From contig NZ_JABURL010000095.1 in the NCBI RefSeq assembly GCF_014762705.1, forward strand, positions 1 to 64,000: 64,000 nt of DNA, in the 5' to 3' direction. Shown here one piece after another: positions 24,750 to 34,139 of this stretch. Numbering within the stretch: the stretch's first letter is position 1; each line of letters begins with the position of its first letter. The notes under the pieces were generated by a model. That model was given only the letters and a program-made list of their open reading frames with translations, was not told the DNA's origin and did not search any database. The DNA comes from Cyclobacterium sp. (lineage in GTDB: Bacteria; Bacteroidota; Bacteroidia; Cytophagales; Cyclobacteriaceae). The translations under genes and the position numbers were made by a program.

Positions 24750-24780
24750 AAAGGGGCTTCAAGCCCCTTTATTTTTTTTC
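24750..24780. terminator. Bidirectional terminator between floA and the WG-repeat gene
   Basis: AAAGGGGC and GCCCCTTT form a stem with a TTCAA loop, followed by ATTTTTTTTC on the plus strand and by ATTTTTATTTG on the minus strand. The WG-repeat stop codon at 24759-24761 lies in the loop. Confidence 0.8.
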
Positions 24781-26351
24781 TTTTTCTGCCCCTGCGAATG
24801 CTCAGCAGCTATTTCTTCTGATGCAGCCTTTACGCTGCCTTTACTTTTTGCCAAAATCCTGTCATTTTCCTTGTCAAAAAGGATTTTGCTGTAGTGTAAT
24901 GGAAGGATAAAATCCCCGTTTTCCTTTATTATCCCGTAGGCCTCTCCTTTCCGGACCAACACCTGATCCGGACCTTCTCTTCTGATTTCTTCGTAGACCG
25001 CCGGACTGATCAACTGCCCATCTGGTTTGGCCATTCCCATAAGTCCTTCATTTTCCAACAGAAAATACCCCGTACCGGTCCTGCTGATTCGTTCGCAGGA
25101 GTTTTCCAGCAACATTTCCCCTTGTTGGTTGATCAGGTTAAACCTGCCATCCTTTACCACAATGGCCACACCATTCGAAAATGGCCCAGCTTTTTCAAAT
25201 GAAAAGGGGATGGGCATTTCATTGTTTGGGTTGACATATCCCCATTGCTGACCTTTCCTCACTTCAGCAAAACCCTCTGAGAAAGCTTTTACCTGGTCGA
25301 ATACCGGGTCAATAATGGTATCCCCGGTTGCATTGATGTATCCAAACTTTTCACCCATAAGGGCCCCAAAAAGCCCCTCACTTCCCGGGAATATCCTTTG
25401 AGCGGATAGGGTAGGCCGGACTTCCCACTTTCCCTGGGCGTTGAGCAGCCCTGTTTTCTGGTTTTTAAAATGGACATTATAATGTTGGCCCACCTTTCTC
25501 ACGGAATCCATCCCCACAATATCCAACAGGATACCATCATTTTTCATGATTCTCCGCAACCTGCCGTGAATATATTCCACCAATACATCGTGCTCCAGGC
25601 TGATTTTATGAAAACTGTTGTACCGGATATCTGCATCCGTAGACAGGGCATTGATCAGCAGGTATTCTGCTTCATTGCGGGCAAAGAAATAATTTTCTTC
25701 CAGGTGCCTGATTTCATCAATAATTGGTTTGAGAATATAATCCCCTTCCCGGTTGATCAAGCCAAGACCGGAATTTTCCTCCGCAATAATCACGTCCAGG
25801 CAAGGGTCGCTCAGGAAAATATACCTGTGATCCGGATTTTCGGATAAGGGCAAGGCAAATGAGCCGTCCTCTCTTTTGGCGATCACCTGTCCGTTTTTAG
25901 CAAATCTGGCCATTGCAAAGGTTCCAATGGGTTGGGTGGTCCTTTTGCCCCTGTCGTAAACATAATAGGCATTCCCTTTTCTGGCAAGCAGCAAATTGTA
26001 ATAGGTGGCTATTTCATCGTAGACAGTTGGCATTACCTGTTCCCCATATTCGTGAAAGGCACCAAATTTATTTTCGTTTTTGATGATGATCCAGGGCTCA
26101 AGGTACTGGTAAAGGCTGGAACTGTCCACTGTGGCAAAAGACTCGTAGTCCGGTCCCAGAAACAACAAGTCGTTTTCCCAATTATTGATTCTGATGGAAT
26201 TGCCTAAAAGTTGAATGTCTCCGTTGGAGATTTTCTTTTCCAGGTTCAGTTGCTTGTCAAAAACCTCCCATACCTGACAATTTGCTTTTTCAATGTTTCC
26301 GATCAATAAAAACACCACTACTAAAAATGGCCATGGATGAAATTTTCGCAT
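24759..26351 (-). CDS. WG-repeat protein, secreted
   Basis: The 530-residue protein has a signal peptide (PFLVVVFLLIGNIEKANCQ) and then many WG/KWG repeats: units such as KFGAFHEYGEQVMPTVYDEI, GLINREGDYILKPIIDEI, KFGYINATGDTIIDPVFDQV and QWGYVNPNNEMPIPFSFEKA, about nine in all. WG repeats form beta-rich propeller-like folds of unclear function and are abundant in Bacteroidota. The C terminus is basic and Lys-rich (QGQKKKKNKGA). It is convergent with floA and shares a terminator with it. Envelope location is inferred from the signal. Confidence 0.8.
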   Translation of the reverse strand: MRKFHPWPFLVVVFLLIGNIEKANCQVWEVFDKQLNLEKKISNGDIQLLGNSIRINNWENDLLFLGPDYESFATVDSSSLYQYLEPWIIIKNENKFGAFHEYGEQVMPTVYDEIATYYNLLLARKGNAYYVYDRGKRTTQPIGTFAMARFAKNGQVIAKREDGSFALPLSENPDHRYIFLSDPCLDVIIAEENSGLGLINREGDYILKPIIDEIRHLEENYFFARNEAEYLLINALSTDADIRYNSFHKISLEHDVLVEYIHGRLRRIMKNDGILLDIVGMDSVRKVGQHYNVHFKNQKTGLLNAQGKWEVRPTLSAQRIFPGSEGLFGALMGEKFGYINATGDTIIDPVFDQVKAFSEGFAEVRKGQQWGYVNPNNEMPIPFSFEKAGPFSNGVAIVVKDGRFNLINQQGEMLLENSCERISRTGTGYFLLENEGLMGMAKPDGQLISPAVYEEIRREGPDQVLVRKGEAYGIIKENGDFILPLHYSKILFDKENDRILAKSKGSVKAASEEIAAEHSQGQKKKKNKGA

Positions 26352-26466
26352 AAGGATTTCTTTTGGGTGAAAGTAAAAATAATTTGCAGTTTTCTCAATA
26401 TAACCCTATTCCAGGTGAACCGTTTCATTAAAAAATATGAAACCGGAAAAGAAAATCCAATAACCC

Positions 26467-27741
26467 TTAAGCCTTTTTGGAATCTTGCTGTTTTTCCAGG
26501 TCAAATAAATCGTTGATAATGTCTATCATCTCTTCCGCCTGATCACGTTTGCATGCTGCTCTTAATTGTACCACCGGCACTTTTAAAATTTTCTGCATCA
26601 TACTCTTTGTGATCTTATCAATAATATCAAATTGCTGGGTATCTGCATTTTTCAGGTACCTTTCCAATTCTTCTTTCCGGATCTGCTCCAGACTGTTTTT
26701 AAGTTTATTGATGGTTGGAGATACCATCATTTCTTTTTTCCAATCGTAAAACTCATTGATGTTTTCTTCAATGATCTGTTCCACCTGTGGTATGGCAGCA
26801 GTCCTTTGGCTAAGTGTCTCGCTGGCCTTGCTCCGGATATTGTCCACATTGTACAGAAGTACTCCGGGAATGTCTTCCACTGCGGTATCAATACTTCTTG
26901 GGACAGAAAGATCTACCAGAAGCTTGTAGCTTTTGATGTCAAAGGTACTTACCAAACCTTTGGTAATAAAAGGTTCGGATTTCATAACGGATGAAATGAT
27001 GACATCCGCCTCTTTCATCGCTTCAAAACTATCTTCGAATGGGATGGCCTCAAAGCCATATTCTAAGGCAAGTGTCTGGGCTTTGGCATAGGTCCTGTTG
27101 GATATTTTTATCTTGGCACCGGTCAGGTAAACAAGGTTTTTGGCCACATCTTCACCGATTTCACCCAGTCCCACCAGCAAGACCCTTGGTTGATGGGTGT
27201 TGGAGGTCAATTCTTCAATCAATTCTACCGCAGCGTAAGAAACTGAGGCTGCTCCATCCCGAAACTGAGTCTCCTGAACCACCTTCTTGTTGGTGAAAAA
27301 GATGGTATGCATGAGCCGGTGCAGGAAAGGACCGGCCATTTCCATATCTGCCGATGCCTGGTAAGCCCTTTTGACCTGGTTAGAAATCTGCATGTCACCT
27401 ACAACCTGTGCCTCTAAGCCCATGGCCACCCGGAAAAGATGGTTGATGGCGGATCTGTCATCATGAAATATGTCAAAGTACTCCAGGTAGGCTATGGTAT
27501 TGGATAATCCCTTTTCCAGCCCAACCAGCTTGATGATTTCGGTGGAAAGGTCCAATTCATGGCTGTAATAAACCTCTGTTCTGTTGCAGGTAGATAGAAT
27601 TAGTGTATCTGTGAGGCTGAAAAAATCCTTTAATTTGGTTAATAGGGACCGTATGGCAGTATCATCCAAGGACACCAATTCTCTGATTTCTACAGGTGCA
27701 TTTTTGTATGAGAGACTTAAAGCTTTAAACTTTGATTGCAT
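26467..27741 (-). CDS. hemA: Glutamyl-tRNA reductase
   Basis: This 424-residue enzyme reduces glutamyl-tRNA to glutamate-1-semialdehyde, the first step of C5 haem synthesis. The catalytic cysteine is Cys52 in LILSTCNRTEVYY; the NADPH domain has VLLVGLGEIGEDVAKNL (about residue 185), and SNRTYAKA and DLSVPRSID follow. The C-terminal dimerisation helix is present. Its N terminus FKALSLSYKNAPVEIREL is full length. It is transcribed divergently from an HhH protein. The later haem gene hemN is at 42947-44296, not adjacent. Confidence 0.95.
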   Translation of the reverse strand: MQSKFKALSLSYKNAPVEIRELVSLDDTAIRSLLTKLKDFFSLTDTLILSTCNRTEVYYSHELDLSTEIIKLVGLEKGLSNTIAYLEYFDIFHDDRSAINHLFRVAMGLEAQVVGDMQISNQVKRAYQASADMEMAGPFLHRLMHTIFFTNKKVVQETQFRDGAASVSYAAVELIEELTSNTHQPRVLLVGLGEIGEDVAKNLVYLTGAKIKISNRTYAKAQTLALEYGFEAIPFEDSFEAMKEADVIISSVMKSEPFITKGLVSTFDIKSYKLLVDLSVPRSIDTAVEDIPGVLLYNVDNIRSKASETLSQRTAAIPQVEQIIEENINEFYDWKKEMMVSPTINKLKNSLEQIRKEELERYLKNADTQQFDIIDKITKSMMQKILKVPVVQLRAACKRDQAEEMIDIINDLFDLEKQQDSKKA

Positions 27742-27760
27742 AATGAAATACTTCCAATGA

Positions 27761-27768
27761 CAAATTTA
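27761..27768 (-). promoter_or_regulatory. Candidate -7 box for hemA
   Basis: On the minus strand TAAATTTG matches TAnnTTTG exactly, 20 bp before the hemA ATG. No good -33 TTG lies at the expected distance. Confidence 0.35.
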
Positions 27769-27915
27769 TCATAGAAAAGGGACGAATGGAATTAAATCGC
27801 TGAAGCGAGTTTAATTTATAATCCTTCTAAATAAATTTTTTCATCTTTTACCTACTTGCAATAATGCGAATTTTTGGAATATAATTCCAATAATATTAAT
27901 TTATGCTGTCAATAG

Positions 27916-28638
27916 ATGAAACCAATGGTAGATAGGTTGTTTTATTTTTTGAAATCCTACTTTGGCTTTTCCCGGCGGGAGGCCAGGGGTTTTGTATTTG
28001 TGGTCCCTGTTTTGGTCCTGCTTTATGCATTTCCGTATTGGGTCAGTGCCTACTACAGGGCCAGCAGCGAAGAAAGTTATTCCAGCTACCTGGAAAAGTT
28101 CCGGATGCTTGAAGAGGATTCCGCTTTATCCTCAAAAAAACCGCTTGACGCAGATGCCGGGACCACGATTCCTCAGGAAAAAGAAAACAGGGAAGCAAAG
28201 AAGCAGGGAAGCAGCCTGAGGGCACCCGTGAAACCGGGATTGAATACCATTGCTTTTTCTGAGACCACTGCTGTGGAGCTTCAACTGGTGAATGGGGTAG
28301 GGCCTGTGCTGTCCGAAAGAATCGTGGCATTTCGAAGCAAACTGGGAGGATTCAACAGGGCAGAGCAGCTATTAGAGGTGTATGGGGTAGATGCGGCACT
28401 TGCGGAGAAAATATATGCTACATTCCCCTTCAGCTCCAACATTACAAGCAAGATCGATATCAATGTGGCCACAGTTCAGGAACTTTCACAGCATCCTTAC
28501 ATAGCCTTTGGTGAGGCCAAGGTAATTGTAGCTTACCGAAAGCAGCATGGGGCATATAAAATGGCTTCAGACCTGCTTCAAATCCGGATTTTTTCTGAAG
28601 ATTGGGTAGATAGAATTGCCCCATATTTGAAATTTTGA
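27916..28638 (+). CDS. ComEA-like helix-hairpin-helix protein
   Basis: This 240-residue protein has a membrane segment at about residues 24-42 (FVFVVPVLVLLYAFPYWV), a polar linker, and two helix-hairpin-helix modules: VELQLVNGVGPVLSERIVAF near 120 and INVATVQELSQHPYIAFGEA near 185. HhH motifs bind DNA without sequence preference; ComEA uses them in DNA uptake. Other HhH proteins in Bacteroidota have no proven uptake role, so function stays open. The N terminus is RREARGF-basic, which would keep it inside, with the HhH domains outside the inner membrane. Confidence 0.75.
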   Translation: MKPMVDRLFYFLKSYFGFSRREARGFVFVVPVLVLLYAFPYWVSAYYRASSEESYSSYLEKFRMLEEDSALSSKKPLDADAGTTIPQEKENREAKKQGSSLRAPVKPGLNTIAFSETTAVELQLVNGVGPVLSERIVAFRSKLGGFNRAEQLLEVYGVDAALAEKIYATFPFSSNITSKIDINVATVQELSQHPYIAFGEAKVIVAYRKQHGAYKMASDLLQIRIFSEDWVDRIAPYLKF

Positions 28639-28692
28639 GAAAAATCTTATGGATCATTTTTTGTAACGGTTAAATTCATTCAATTTTGTTTT

Positions 28693-29172
28693 ATGGAAGA
28701 AAGGCTAAAAAAGCCGCAGATGGAAAAACTTAACCTTCCCGCCCATGATTTTCGAATAGAAGAGGCAGGCAATGGGAGATGGTATATATTTGATCCCCTG
28801 AGAAAGAAAAATTTACTTTTGACTCCAGAGGAGTGGGTCCGACAGCATCTTGTGCAGTACATGATAGGCCAACTCAAGTATCCGAAAAGTTTAATTGCCC
28901 TGGAAAGGGGGTTGACTTACAACGCCCTTCAAAAAAGATTTGATATCCTGGTATTGAACAGGGAAGGAAAAGCTTTTTTCCTGATGGAATGTAAAGCCCC
29001 GGAGGTACCATTGACCCAAAAGACCATTGAGCAGGTTGGGGTTTACAACCAAAAAATCAAGGCGACTTTTTTAGGCATCAGCAATGGGCGCAAACATATT
29101 TGCCTTAGGATGGACAATAAATCAGGTAATTACCGACAAATCAATCATTTTCCGGTATTCTCTACTGACTGA
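28693..29172 (+). CDS. Solitary HsdR_N domain protein (nuclease-like)
   Basis: The 159-residue protein is one domain of the type I restriction enzyme R-subunit N-terminal class (HSDR_N_2). The PD-(D/E)xK core is visible as FDILVLNREGKAFFLMECKAP, with Asp, Glu and Lys in the expected order, followed by the EQVGVYNQKI helix. No helicase, methylase or specificity gene is near, so this is not a restriction system. Homologues are single genes in most Bacteroidota, which suggests a housekeeping nuclease or DNA-end role that has not been defined. Confidence 0.8.
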   Translation: MEERLKKPQMEKLNLPAHDFRIEEAGNGRWYIFDPLRKKNLLLTPEEWVRQHLVQYMIGQLKYPKSLIALERGLTYNALQKRFDILVLNREGKAFFLMECKAPEVPLTQKTIEQVGVYNQKIKATFLGISNGRKHICLRMDNKSGNYRQINHFPVFSTD

Positions 29173-29275
29173 GCTTTGGGGTTTAATTTAAATATCCGTT
29201 TTTCAGTGACTTTAGTCATGTAATTTGTTAAATTTGACCAATAATTTTAGCGAGAATTAAATTTCTTCCCTGAAC

Positions 29276-29989
29276 ATGAATAAGCCTGAAAAGAGTACCC
29301 CTTGCGAATTGTGTCTGAGTAGAAAATTTTCCATGTTTTCTGAAGTGGGTCAGGAGCATCTCTGCAATATCACGGACAGTAAAAATTTTATCTCCCATAA
29401 AAAGGGACAAATTCTTTATTATGAAAATACCAAGCCTTTAGGTGTTTTTTGTATCAACAGCGGGGTTGTGAAAATTTTTAAAACAGCATCCAATGGTAAA
29501 GAACAAATCATCAGGTTGGCCCAGAAGGGAGATTTTGTAGGGTATACCTCCATGATAGCAGAGGAGGCTTATACCACTACAGCTACCATTGTAGAGGATG
29601 CCAGAATCTGTTTTGTTCCTAAGGAAGTATTTTTAAAATTATTGTCGGAAGACAATAATTTTCACAGAAGGCTTACCCGATCCCTCTGTCACGATGTGGG
29701 TATGATGGAAAGTAAACTTACGGATGCCACCCAAAAATCCATCCGGGAAAGGCTGGCCTTAACCCTTTTAAAGTTGGGAGACAGCTATGGGGTAGACGGA
29801 GCAGGTAAGCAAAGGTTGGATATCAATCTTACCAGAGAGGAAATTGCCGGTATAGTGGGCACGGCTACAGAAACGGTGATCCGGCTTTTATCGGAATTCA
29901 AGAAGGATGGCCTGATAGACCTTCAGGGGAAAAAGATAATGTTGTTGAATAGAAATGGTTTGGTAAGACTATCTGATTTTTACGGGTAG
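29276..29989 (+). CDS. Crp/Fnr family transcriptional regulator
   Basis: This 237-residue regulator has an N-terminal pair of cysteines (CELC), a cNMP-binding-like beta-roll (about 35-150, GVFCINSGVVKIFKTASNGKEQIIRLAQKGDFVGY) and a winged helix with LTREEIAGIVGTATETVIRLLSEF. It is close to the FNR-like regulators of Bacteroidota that respond to oxygen or nitrosative stress, though only two N-terminal cysteines are seen, so a canonical 4Fe-4S cluster is unlikely unless later cysteines take part. TAAATTTG at 29229-29236 is a plausible -7 box. It is convergent with the sugar-oxidation operon. Confidence 0.82.
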   Translation: MNKPEKSTPCELCLSRKFSMFSEVGQEHLCNITDSKNFISHKKGQILYYENTKPLGVFCINSGVVKIFKTASNGKEQIIRLAQKGDFVGYTSMIAEEAYTTTATIVEDARICFVPKEVFLKLLSEDNNFHRRLTRSLCHDVGMMESKLTDATQKSIRERLALTLLKLGDSYGVDGAGKQRLDINLTREEIAGIVGTATETVIRLLSEFKKDGLIDLQGKKIMLLNRNGLVRLSDFYG

Positions 29990-29996
29990 CTCAGTT

Positions 29997-30686
29997 TTAT
30001 TTAGTCAGACCATCAATGGGTTCGAGCATTAGTTTTTTAAATTCCACTTCAGCACCTTCCGCCTGAATAGCCACCTGACCTTTGCTGGCAGTTGCTTGGA
30101 AGCCTTCATTGACCAAATCTCCATTGACCCAGACTTTAACCCGGTCCTGAAAGCATTCAATAACCATTTGATTCCATTCACCAGCTGGGTTTTCTGATCC
30201 GTCGGTAAGGTTTAGTATCCTTCTGTTTTTACCTTCTACGATGCCCCAATCTTCTTTTTTGCCCCTTCTTTCTACCATGTTTTCTACGGCAATATCTTCC
30301 ACAATGCACCAAAAATCCCCTGCATTTTCATGCATCATCTGGACTTCTATGGATTTGGGAAACATATCGTACAATGCCCTGGGGGTAGAGGCATGGACCA
30401 GAATCCCGCAGTTGCCGGTTTCACCGGGAAACCTGTATTCAGCGGTAATGCGGTAGTTTTCGTAAACATCATCGGTAATCAGGTGTCCAAGGGGCCTGCC
30501 CAGGCTCACCAGCATGCCATCTCTTACGACAAATGAAGGACCTATCCCGGGATTTTCATCTTTTTCGGGTACATCGGCATGCCATCCAGAAAGGTCTTTC
30601 CCATTAAAAATGGGCAATTTCTGGGCCTGTATGGCACCTGACATCAGCATGAAATTCAATAAACAAAAGGCAGGGAAAAATTTCAT
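29997..30686 (-). CDS. DUF1080 (3-keto-disaccharide hydrolase-type) secreted protein
   Basis: From ATG 30686 the 229-residue product starts with a signal peptide (FPAFCLLNFMLMSGAIQAQ). The rest is one DUF1080 domain of concanavalin-like fold: IFNGKDLSGWHADV, ENYRITAEYRFP, NCGILVHAS, EVQMMHENAGDFW and GEWNQMVIECFQDRVKVWVNG. Members hydrolyse 3-keto-glycosides after a dehydrogenase has oxidised the sugar. It is last in an apparent operon with a gluconate-dehydrogenase-like subunit and a GMC flavoprotein, matching this two-step chemistry. An earlier in-frame start at 30716 was rejected for lack of a signal peptide. Confidence 0.85.
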   Translation of the reverse strand: MKFFPAFCLLNFMLMSGAIQAQKLPIFNGKDLSGWHADVPEKDENPGIGPSFVVRDGMLVSLGRPLGHLITDDVYENYRITAEYRFPGETGNCGILVHASTPRALYDMFPKSIEVQMMHENAGDFWCIVEDIAVENMVERRGKKEDWGIVEGKNRRILNLTDGSENPAGEWNQMVIECFQDRVKVWVNGDLVNEGFQATASKGQVAIQAEGAEVEFKKLMLEPIDGLTK

Positions 30687-30780
30687 GGCAAATTTGGGTT
30701 TTGAATGTAAAGGCAAACCTGCGGCGGTGATATTAAACCAACCACCACAGGTTTTAAGAACTGAAGAACAGGTTTTGGGA

Positions 30781-31497
30781 TTATCCGATCAGGTTACCTT
30801 CATCGTCCCATTGGGCAATGGTGCCCCTGGTGGTAATGTCCAGGTAAACATCCTTGTATTTGGGATCATTCTGAAGGCCGTGCTTGGCAAGCACCTCGTC
30901 GGGTACACCGTCCCAGGCGTTGGGTCTGTTGCCTACATAGCCCAGATCTTTGAATCCTTCTTCGCTGGTAAAAAAGCCGGTTGCAGTAAGATTTCGGAGC
31001 ATGTTAAAGAAACGTACCCCTCCTTCATTCTCAGCCTTTGCCTTATCCGGGTAGGCGATTTCATCTATGATCTGAATCCTTTGCTCTTCACTTATTTCCA
31101 GAAATTTACTACCAAACATCTCATCTGATTTATGGTCCAGCCAAAGCAGTCCTCCCCGCATGGGAGTTTGGTAACCCGGAATATCTTTCATCATGAATTC
31201 AATGAAATCAGGTACTCCGGCCTCTGTGGCACTTCCGGAGGTCTCGTCTGCAGGGATGATGATATCTACCAGTACATCCAGTTTTTTACGCTCATCTTCG
31301 GTGAAAAATGTAGCGGATTTGAGCTTTTCATTGTAAATGATTTCCTCAGGAGTCCTGCCGTAACTGCCAAATTCCCCTATGGTGGGATTGTGTGGGATTT
31401 CGGTGGTCTCAGGAGCTTCGGGACCGCATCCTGTAAACAGGAAGCCTGAAGCGAGCGAACCGGTGAATAAAAGCTTTAAATTTTCTCTTCTGTTCAT
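30781..31497 (-). CDS. Gluconate 2-dehydrogenase subunit 3-like lipoprotein
   Basis: This 238-residue protein has a signal with RRENLKLLFTGSLASGFLFTGC; the two arginines and the lipobox suggest Tat export as a lipoprotein. The remainder matches the gluconate 2-dehydrogenase subunit 3 family (TFFTEDERKKLDVLVDIIIPAD, FIEFMMKDIP, FFNMLRNLTATGFFTS). Subunit 3 carries the folded flavoprotein through Tat and helps assemble it. It is four bases downstream of the GMC gene, so the pair is one complex. The 94 bp gap to the DUF1080 gene holds no obvious terminator. Confidence 0.88.
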   Translation of the reverse strand: MNRRENLKLLFTGSLASGFLFTGCGPEAPETTEIPHNPTIGEFGSYGRTPEEIIYNEKLKSATFFTEDERKKLDVLVDIIIPADETSGSATEAGVPDFIEFMMKDIPGYQTPMRGGLLWLDHKSDEMFGSKFLEISEEQRIQIIDEIAYPDKAKAENEGGVRFFNMLRNLTATGFFTSEEGFKDLGYVGNRPNAWDGVPDEVLAKHGLQNDPKYKDVYLDITTRGTIAQWDDEGNLIG

Positions 31498-31501
31498 GGC
31501 C

Positions 31502-33241
31502 TTAAATGTTTTTCTTGTTTAATTGATCAATGATGTATTCGGAAGTCCTCCAGGAAAGGGCCAAAATGGTCCAGGTGGGATTTTTGTCTGCCTGAGAAAC
31601 AAACGACCCGCCGTCCACCACAAAAAGATTTTTGCAGTCATGGGCCTGGGAAAACTTGTTCAACACCGAAGTGCTGGCATCGTCTCCCATGCGGGTAGTA
31701 CCTACCTCATGAATAATCCGGCCGGGTTTGTGCAAGCCGTATTGTTGTTCGGCCCCGGGTTTATTGCCCAGAATAATGGCACCCATACTACCGAGTACTT
31801 CCTCAAATGTTTCGTGCATGTGCCTGGCCTGTTTCAATTCCTGATCCGTCCATTTGTAGTGAAATTTCAGGACAGGAATACCAAATTTATCTACTACCTG
31901 ATTGTCGATCTCACAGTAATTGCTGTATTGGGGGATGCTTTCCCCTCTGCCCGACATACCAACAGTACTGCCAAAAAATCTTCGGATATCCTTTTTCAAG
32001 CCCTGGCCATACCCCCCGTTCGGACTTGGGTTGCCAAACTCATCTTTTACATATTGCCTCATGGTATCCATGCCACCGCCAAATCCATAGGAGGGCATGC
32101 CCATGCCTCCCCAGTATTCAATATGATAGCCCCTGGCAAAGTCCAGGTTTTTTTCATTCAACCACCATGGTGTATAAATATGCATGCCGCCTACACCATC
32201 TTCATTGTACCGCTGCCTGTCCATCATATCAGGCAAGATACCCATCCGGTCAGCACCGGTAGAATCATGCAGGTAGCGGCCCACATGCCCGGAACTGTTT
32301 CCAAGACCATCCGGATGTGTTTTGGACTTTGAATTCAACATGATCCGTGCAGACTCACAGGCTGATGCGCCCAGCACCACCACCCTGGCATTGAGTTTGT
32401 ACTCCTGCATGTCCAGTTTGCTGATGTAGGTTACGCCTGTAGCTTCCCCCTGCTCATTGGTGGTTACTTTTCTGACCATGGACATGGTGAAAAGATCCAC
32501 TTTTCCTTTTTTCATGGCCGGCTTGACCAGACAGGTCCCTGAGGAAAAATCTGCATAGATCTGACAAGCCCTGTTGCATTGGCTGCAAAAAAAACAAGTA
32601 CCTCGTTCATTGTTGACCGGCCGGGTCAATATGGATAATCTCGAAGGAATTACCGGAAGATTGATTTTGTCTGCGCCTTTTTTGATGTGCAATTCATGCA
32701 GTCTTGGCTTGGGGGGCGGAAGAAAAAATCCGTCCGGCTCGTTGTTGATACCTTCCTTAGACCCAAAAACACCGATCAATTTGTCCACCTTATCATAGTA
32801 AGGGGCTACATCTTCATAGCCTATAGGCCAATTGTCGCCCAGTCCGTCCAGGTTTTTTCTTTTGAAATCCAGTGGGCCAAATCTTAGCGATATCCTTCCC
32901 CAATGATTCGTTCTGCCTCCCAGCATCCTGGACCTGAACCAATCGAATTCACTGTCCTGGCCACGCGTATAGGGTTCACCCTCAATATCCCAGCCACCAA
33001 TTGCTGCATCAAAATCACCAAATGGCCTGACTGTTCCGGCCCCCCTCCTTGGAGACTCCCAGGGTGGACGCAATTGGGTGCGGTGCTCCTCTTTTGCAGG
33101 GTCAAAATCAGCACCTGCTTCCACAACGGCAACCTTTAAACCGGCTTCTGACAAAATCTTGGACGCCATCCCTCCACCTGCACCGGATCCTACGATGATG
33201 ACGTCATAGGAATCCTCAGCGGACTGTATATGAATACTCAT
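31502..33241 (-). CDS. GMC oxidoreductase with Cys cluster (sugar dehydrogenase flavoprotein)
   Basis: This 579-residue FAD enzyme belongs to the glucose-methanol-choline family. The N-terminal nucleotide motif is [17 protein letters not shown] (residues about 14-30); [10 protein letters not shown] is the second FAD motif, and the C-terminal [13 protein letters not shown] and [12 protein letters not shown] carry the catalytic His region. Near residue 215 lies [14 protein letters not shown], a CxxCxxCxxxC cluster that in related FAD-glucose and fructose dehydrogenases binds a 3Fe-4S centre. With its subunit 3 partner it should oxidise sugar at C3 or C1 in the periplasm. No signal peptide is visible, consistent with Tat hitch-hiking. 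Confidence 0.88.
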   Translation of the reverse strand: MSIHIQSAEDSYDVIIVGSGAGGGMASKILSEAGLKVAVVEAGADFDPAKEEHRTQLRPPWESPRRGAGTVRPFGDFDAAIGGWDIEGEPYTRGQDSEFDWFRSRMLGGRTNHWGRISLRFGPLDFKRKNLDGLGDNWPIGYEDVAPYYDKVDKLIGVFGSKEGINNEPDGFFLPPPKPRLHELHIKKGADKINLPVIPSRLSILTRPVNNERGTCFFCSQCNRACQIYADFSSGTCLVKPAMKKGKVDLFTMSMVRKVTTNEQGEATGVTYISKLDMQEYKLNARVVVLGASACESARIMLNSKSKTHPDGLGNSSGHVGRYLHDSTGADRMGILPDMMDRQRYNEDGVGGMHIYTPWWLNEKNLDFARGYHIEYWGGMGMPSYGFGGGMDTMRQYVKDEFGNPSPNGGYGQGLKKDIRRFFGSTVGMSGRGESIPQYSNYCEIDNQVVDKFGIPVLKFHYKWTDQELKQARHMHETFEEVLGSMGAIILGNKPGAEQQYGLHKPGRIIHEVGTTRMGDDASTSVLNKFSQAHDCKNLFVVDGGSFVSQADKNPTWTILALSWRTSEYIIDQLNKKNI

Positions 33242-33364
33242 ATTTTTCTATTTGATTAAAATTTTTCAAAAAGTAAGACAATTTTCGTAAAATAAAAAAC
33301 GAATTTATCCGGATCTACCAGGCTTTTTTTAACCTTCCAGTCAATTTTAATGGTGAGCTGATAA

Positions 33365-34042
33365 TTAAAGTAGGGGTTTTAAATATTGCCAAACAGTCTG
33401 AGCTACAATTTGATGGCCGGCTGCCGTAGGGTGAATGCCATCCGGTAAATTATATTCCGGGTCACCGGCCACGCCTTCCAAAAGAAATGGAATAAGTGCG
33501 ACTTCCTCATCTTCCGCAATCTCGGCATACATTTTTCTGAAATTGTCCGTATAAGCCTGTCCCATATTGGGAGGGATTTGCATTCCCGCCAACAGGATTT
33601 TTGTGTCAGGGTACTCTTCCTGAACCGAATTGATGATTCCGCGAAGGTTTTTTTCTGTTTCTTCCAATGAAATCCCCCTCAAACCGTCATTACCGCCCAA
33701 TTCCAAAATAAAAATGGCCGGTTTCTCTTCCAGAAACCAGTCCAGTCGGCTCAAACCACTGGCCGTGGTTTCCCCACTTAATCCACCGTTGATAACCTGA
33801 TAATCTGTTTCCATACTGTCGAGTTTTTCCTGGATCAGTGCCGGAAAGGCTTCATAGTCCTCTATTCCATAGCCGGCAGTCAGGCTGTTGCCGAAAAATA
33901 AAATGGTTTTTCTTTCGCTCTTCTCCTGAACTTCTGTACTTTCTGGGGCACTTTCTGCTTGTTTATCTTCCTTTTGGCTACAGGAAAATCCCAGCATAAG
34001 CAAAAACAGGTAAAACGGATACAGGTAAATTGCGTTTTTCAT
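33365..34042 (-). CDS. SGNH esterase, TesA/arylesterase-like lipoprotein
   Basis: From ATG 34042 this 225-residue protein has a lipoprotein signal (LFLLMLGFSC) and a charged linker. The SGNH blocks are ILFFGNSLTAGYG (block I, with Asn-Ser-Leu and the Ser nucleophile), GGLSGETTASGL (II), LELGGNDGLRG (III, Asn) and LPDGIHPTAAGH (V, Asp/His). It hydrolyses ester or thioester bonds like E. coli TesA. It is divergent from the YbbA/YbbP-like pair, the same order as tesA-ybbA-ybbP in E. coli. An upstream start at 34069 was rejected because it would bury the signal. Confidence 0.88.
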   Translation of the reverse strand: MKNAIYLYPFYLFLLMLGFSCSQKEDKQAESAPESTEVQEKSERKTILFFGNSLTAGYGIEDYEAFPALIQEKLDSMETDYQVINGGLSGETTASGLSRLDWFLEEKPAIFILELGGNDGLRGISLEETEKNLRGIINSVQEEYPDTKILLAGMQIPPNMGQAYTDNFRKMYAEIAEDEEVALIPFLLEGVAGDPEYNLPDGIHPTAAGHQIVAQTVWQYLKPLL

Positions 34043-34139
34043 TGGTATTGAATTTAATTTTAAGGGCAAGTGTTAAAATTACTAAACTTAATTCACTATT
34101 GTTTTTGTTGCCAAGGTTTTTATGTTTTATTTGAAAGCT

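Noticed and set aside
31523-32332. 269-codon frame opposite the GMC gene
   Set aside because: Shadow of a well-supported gene; composition is that of a mirrored frame.
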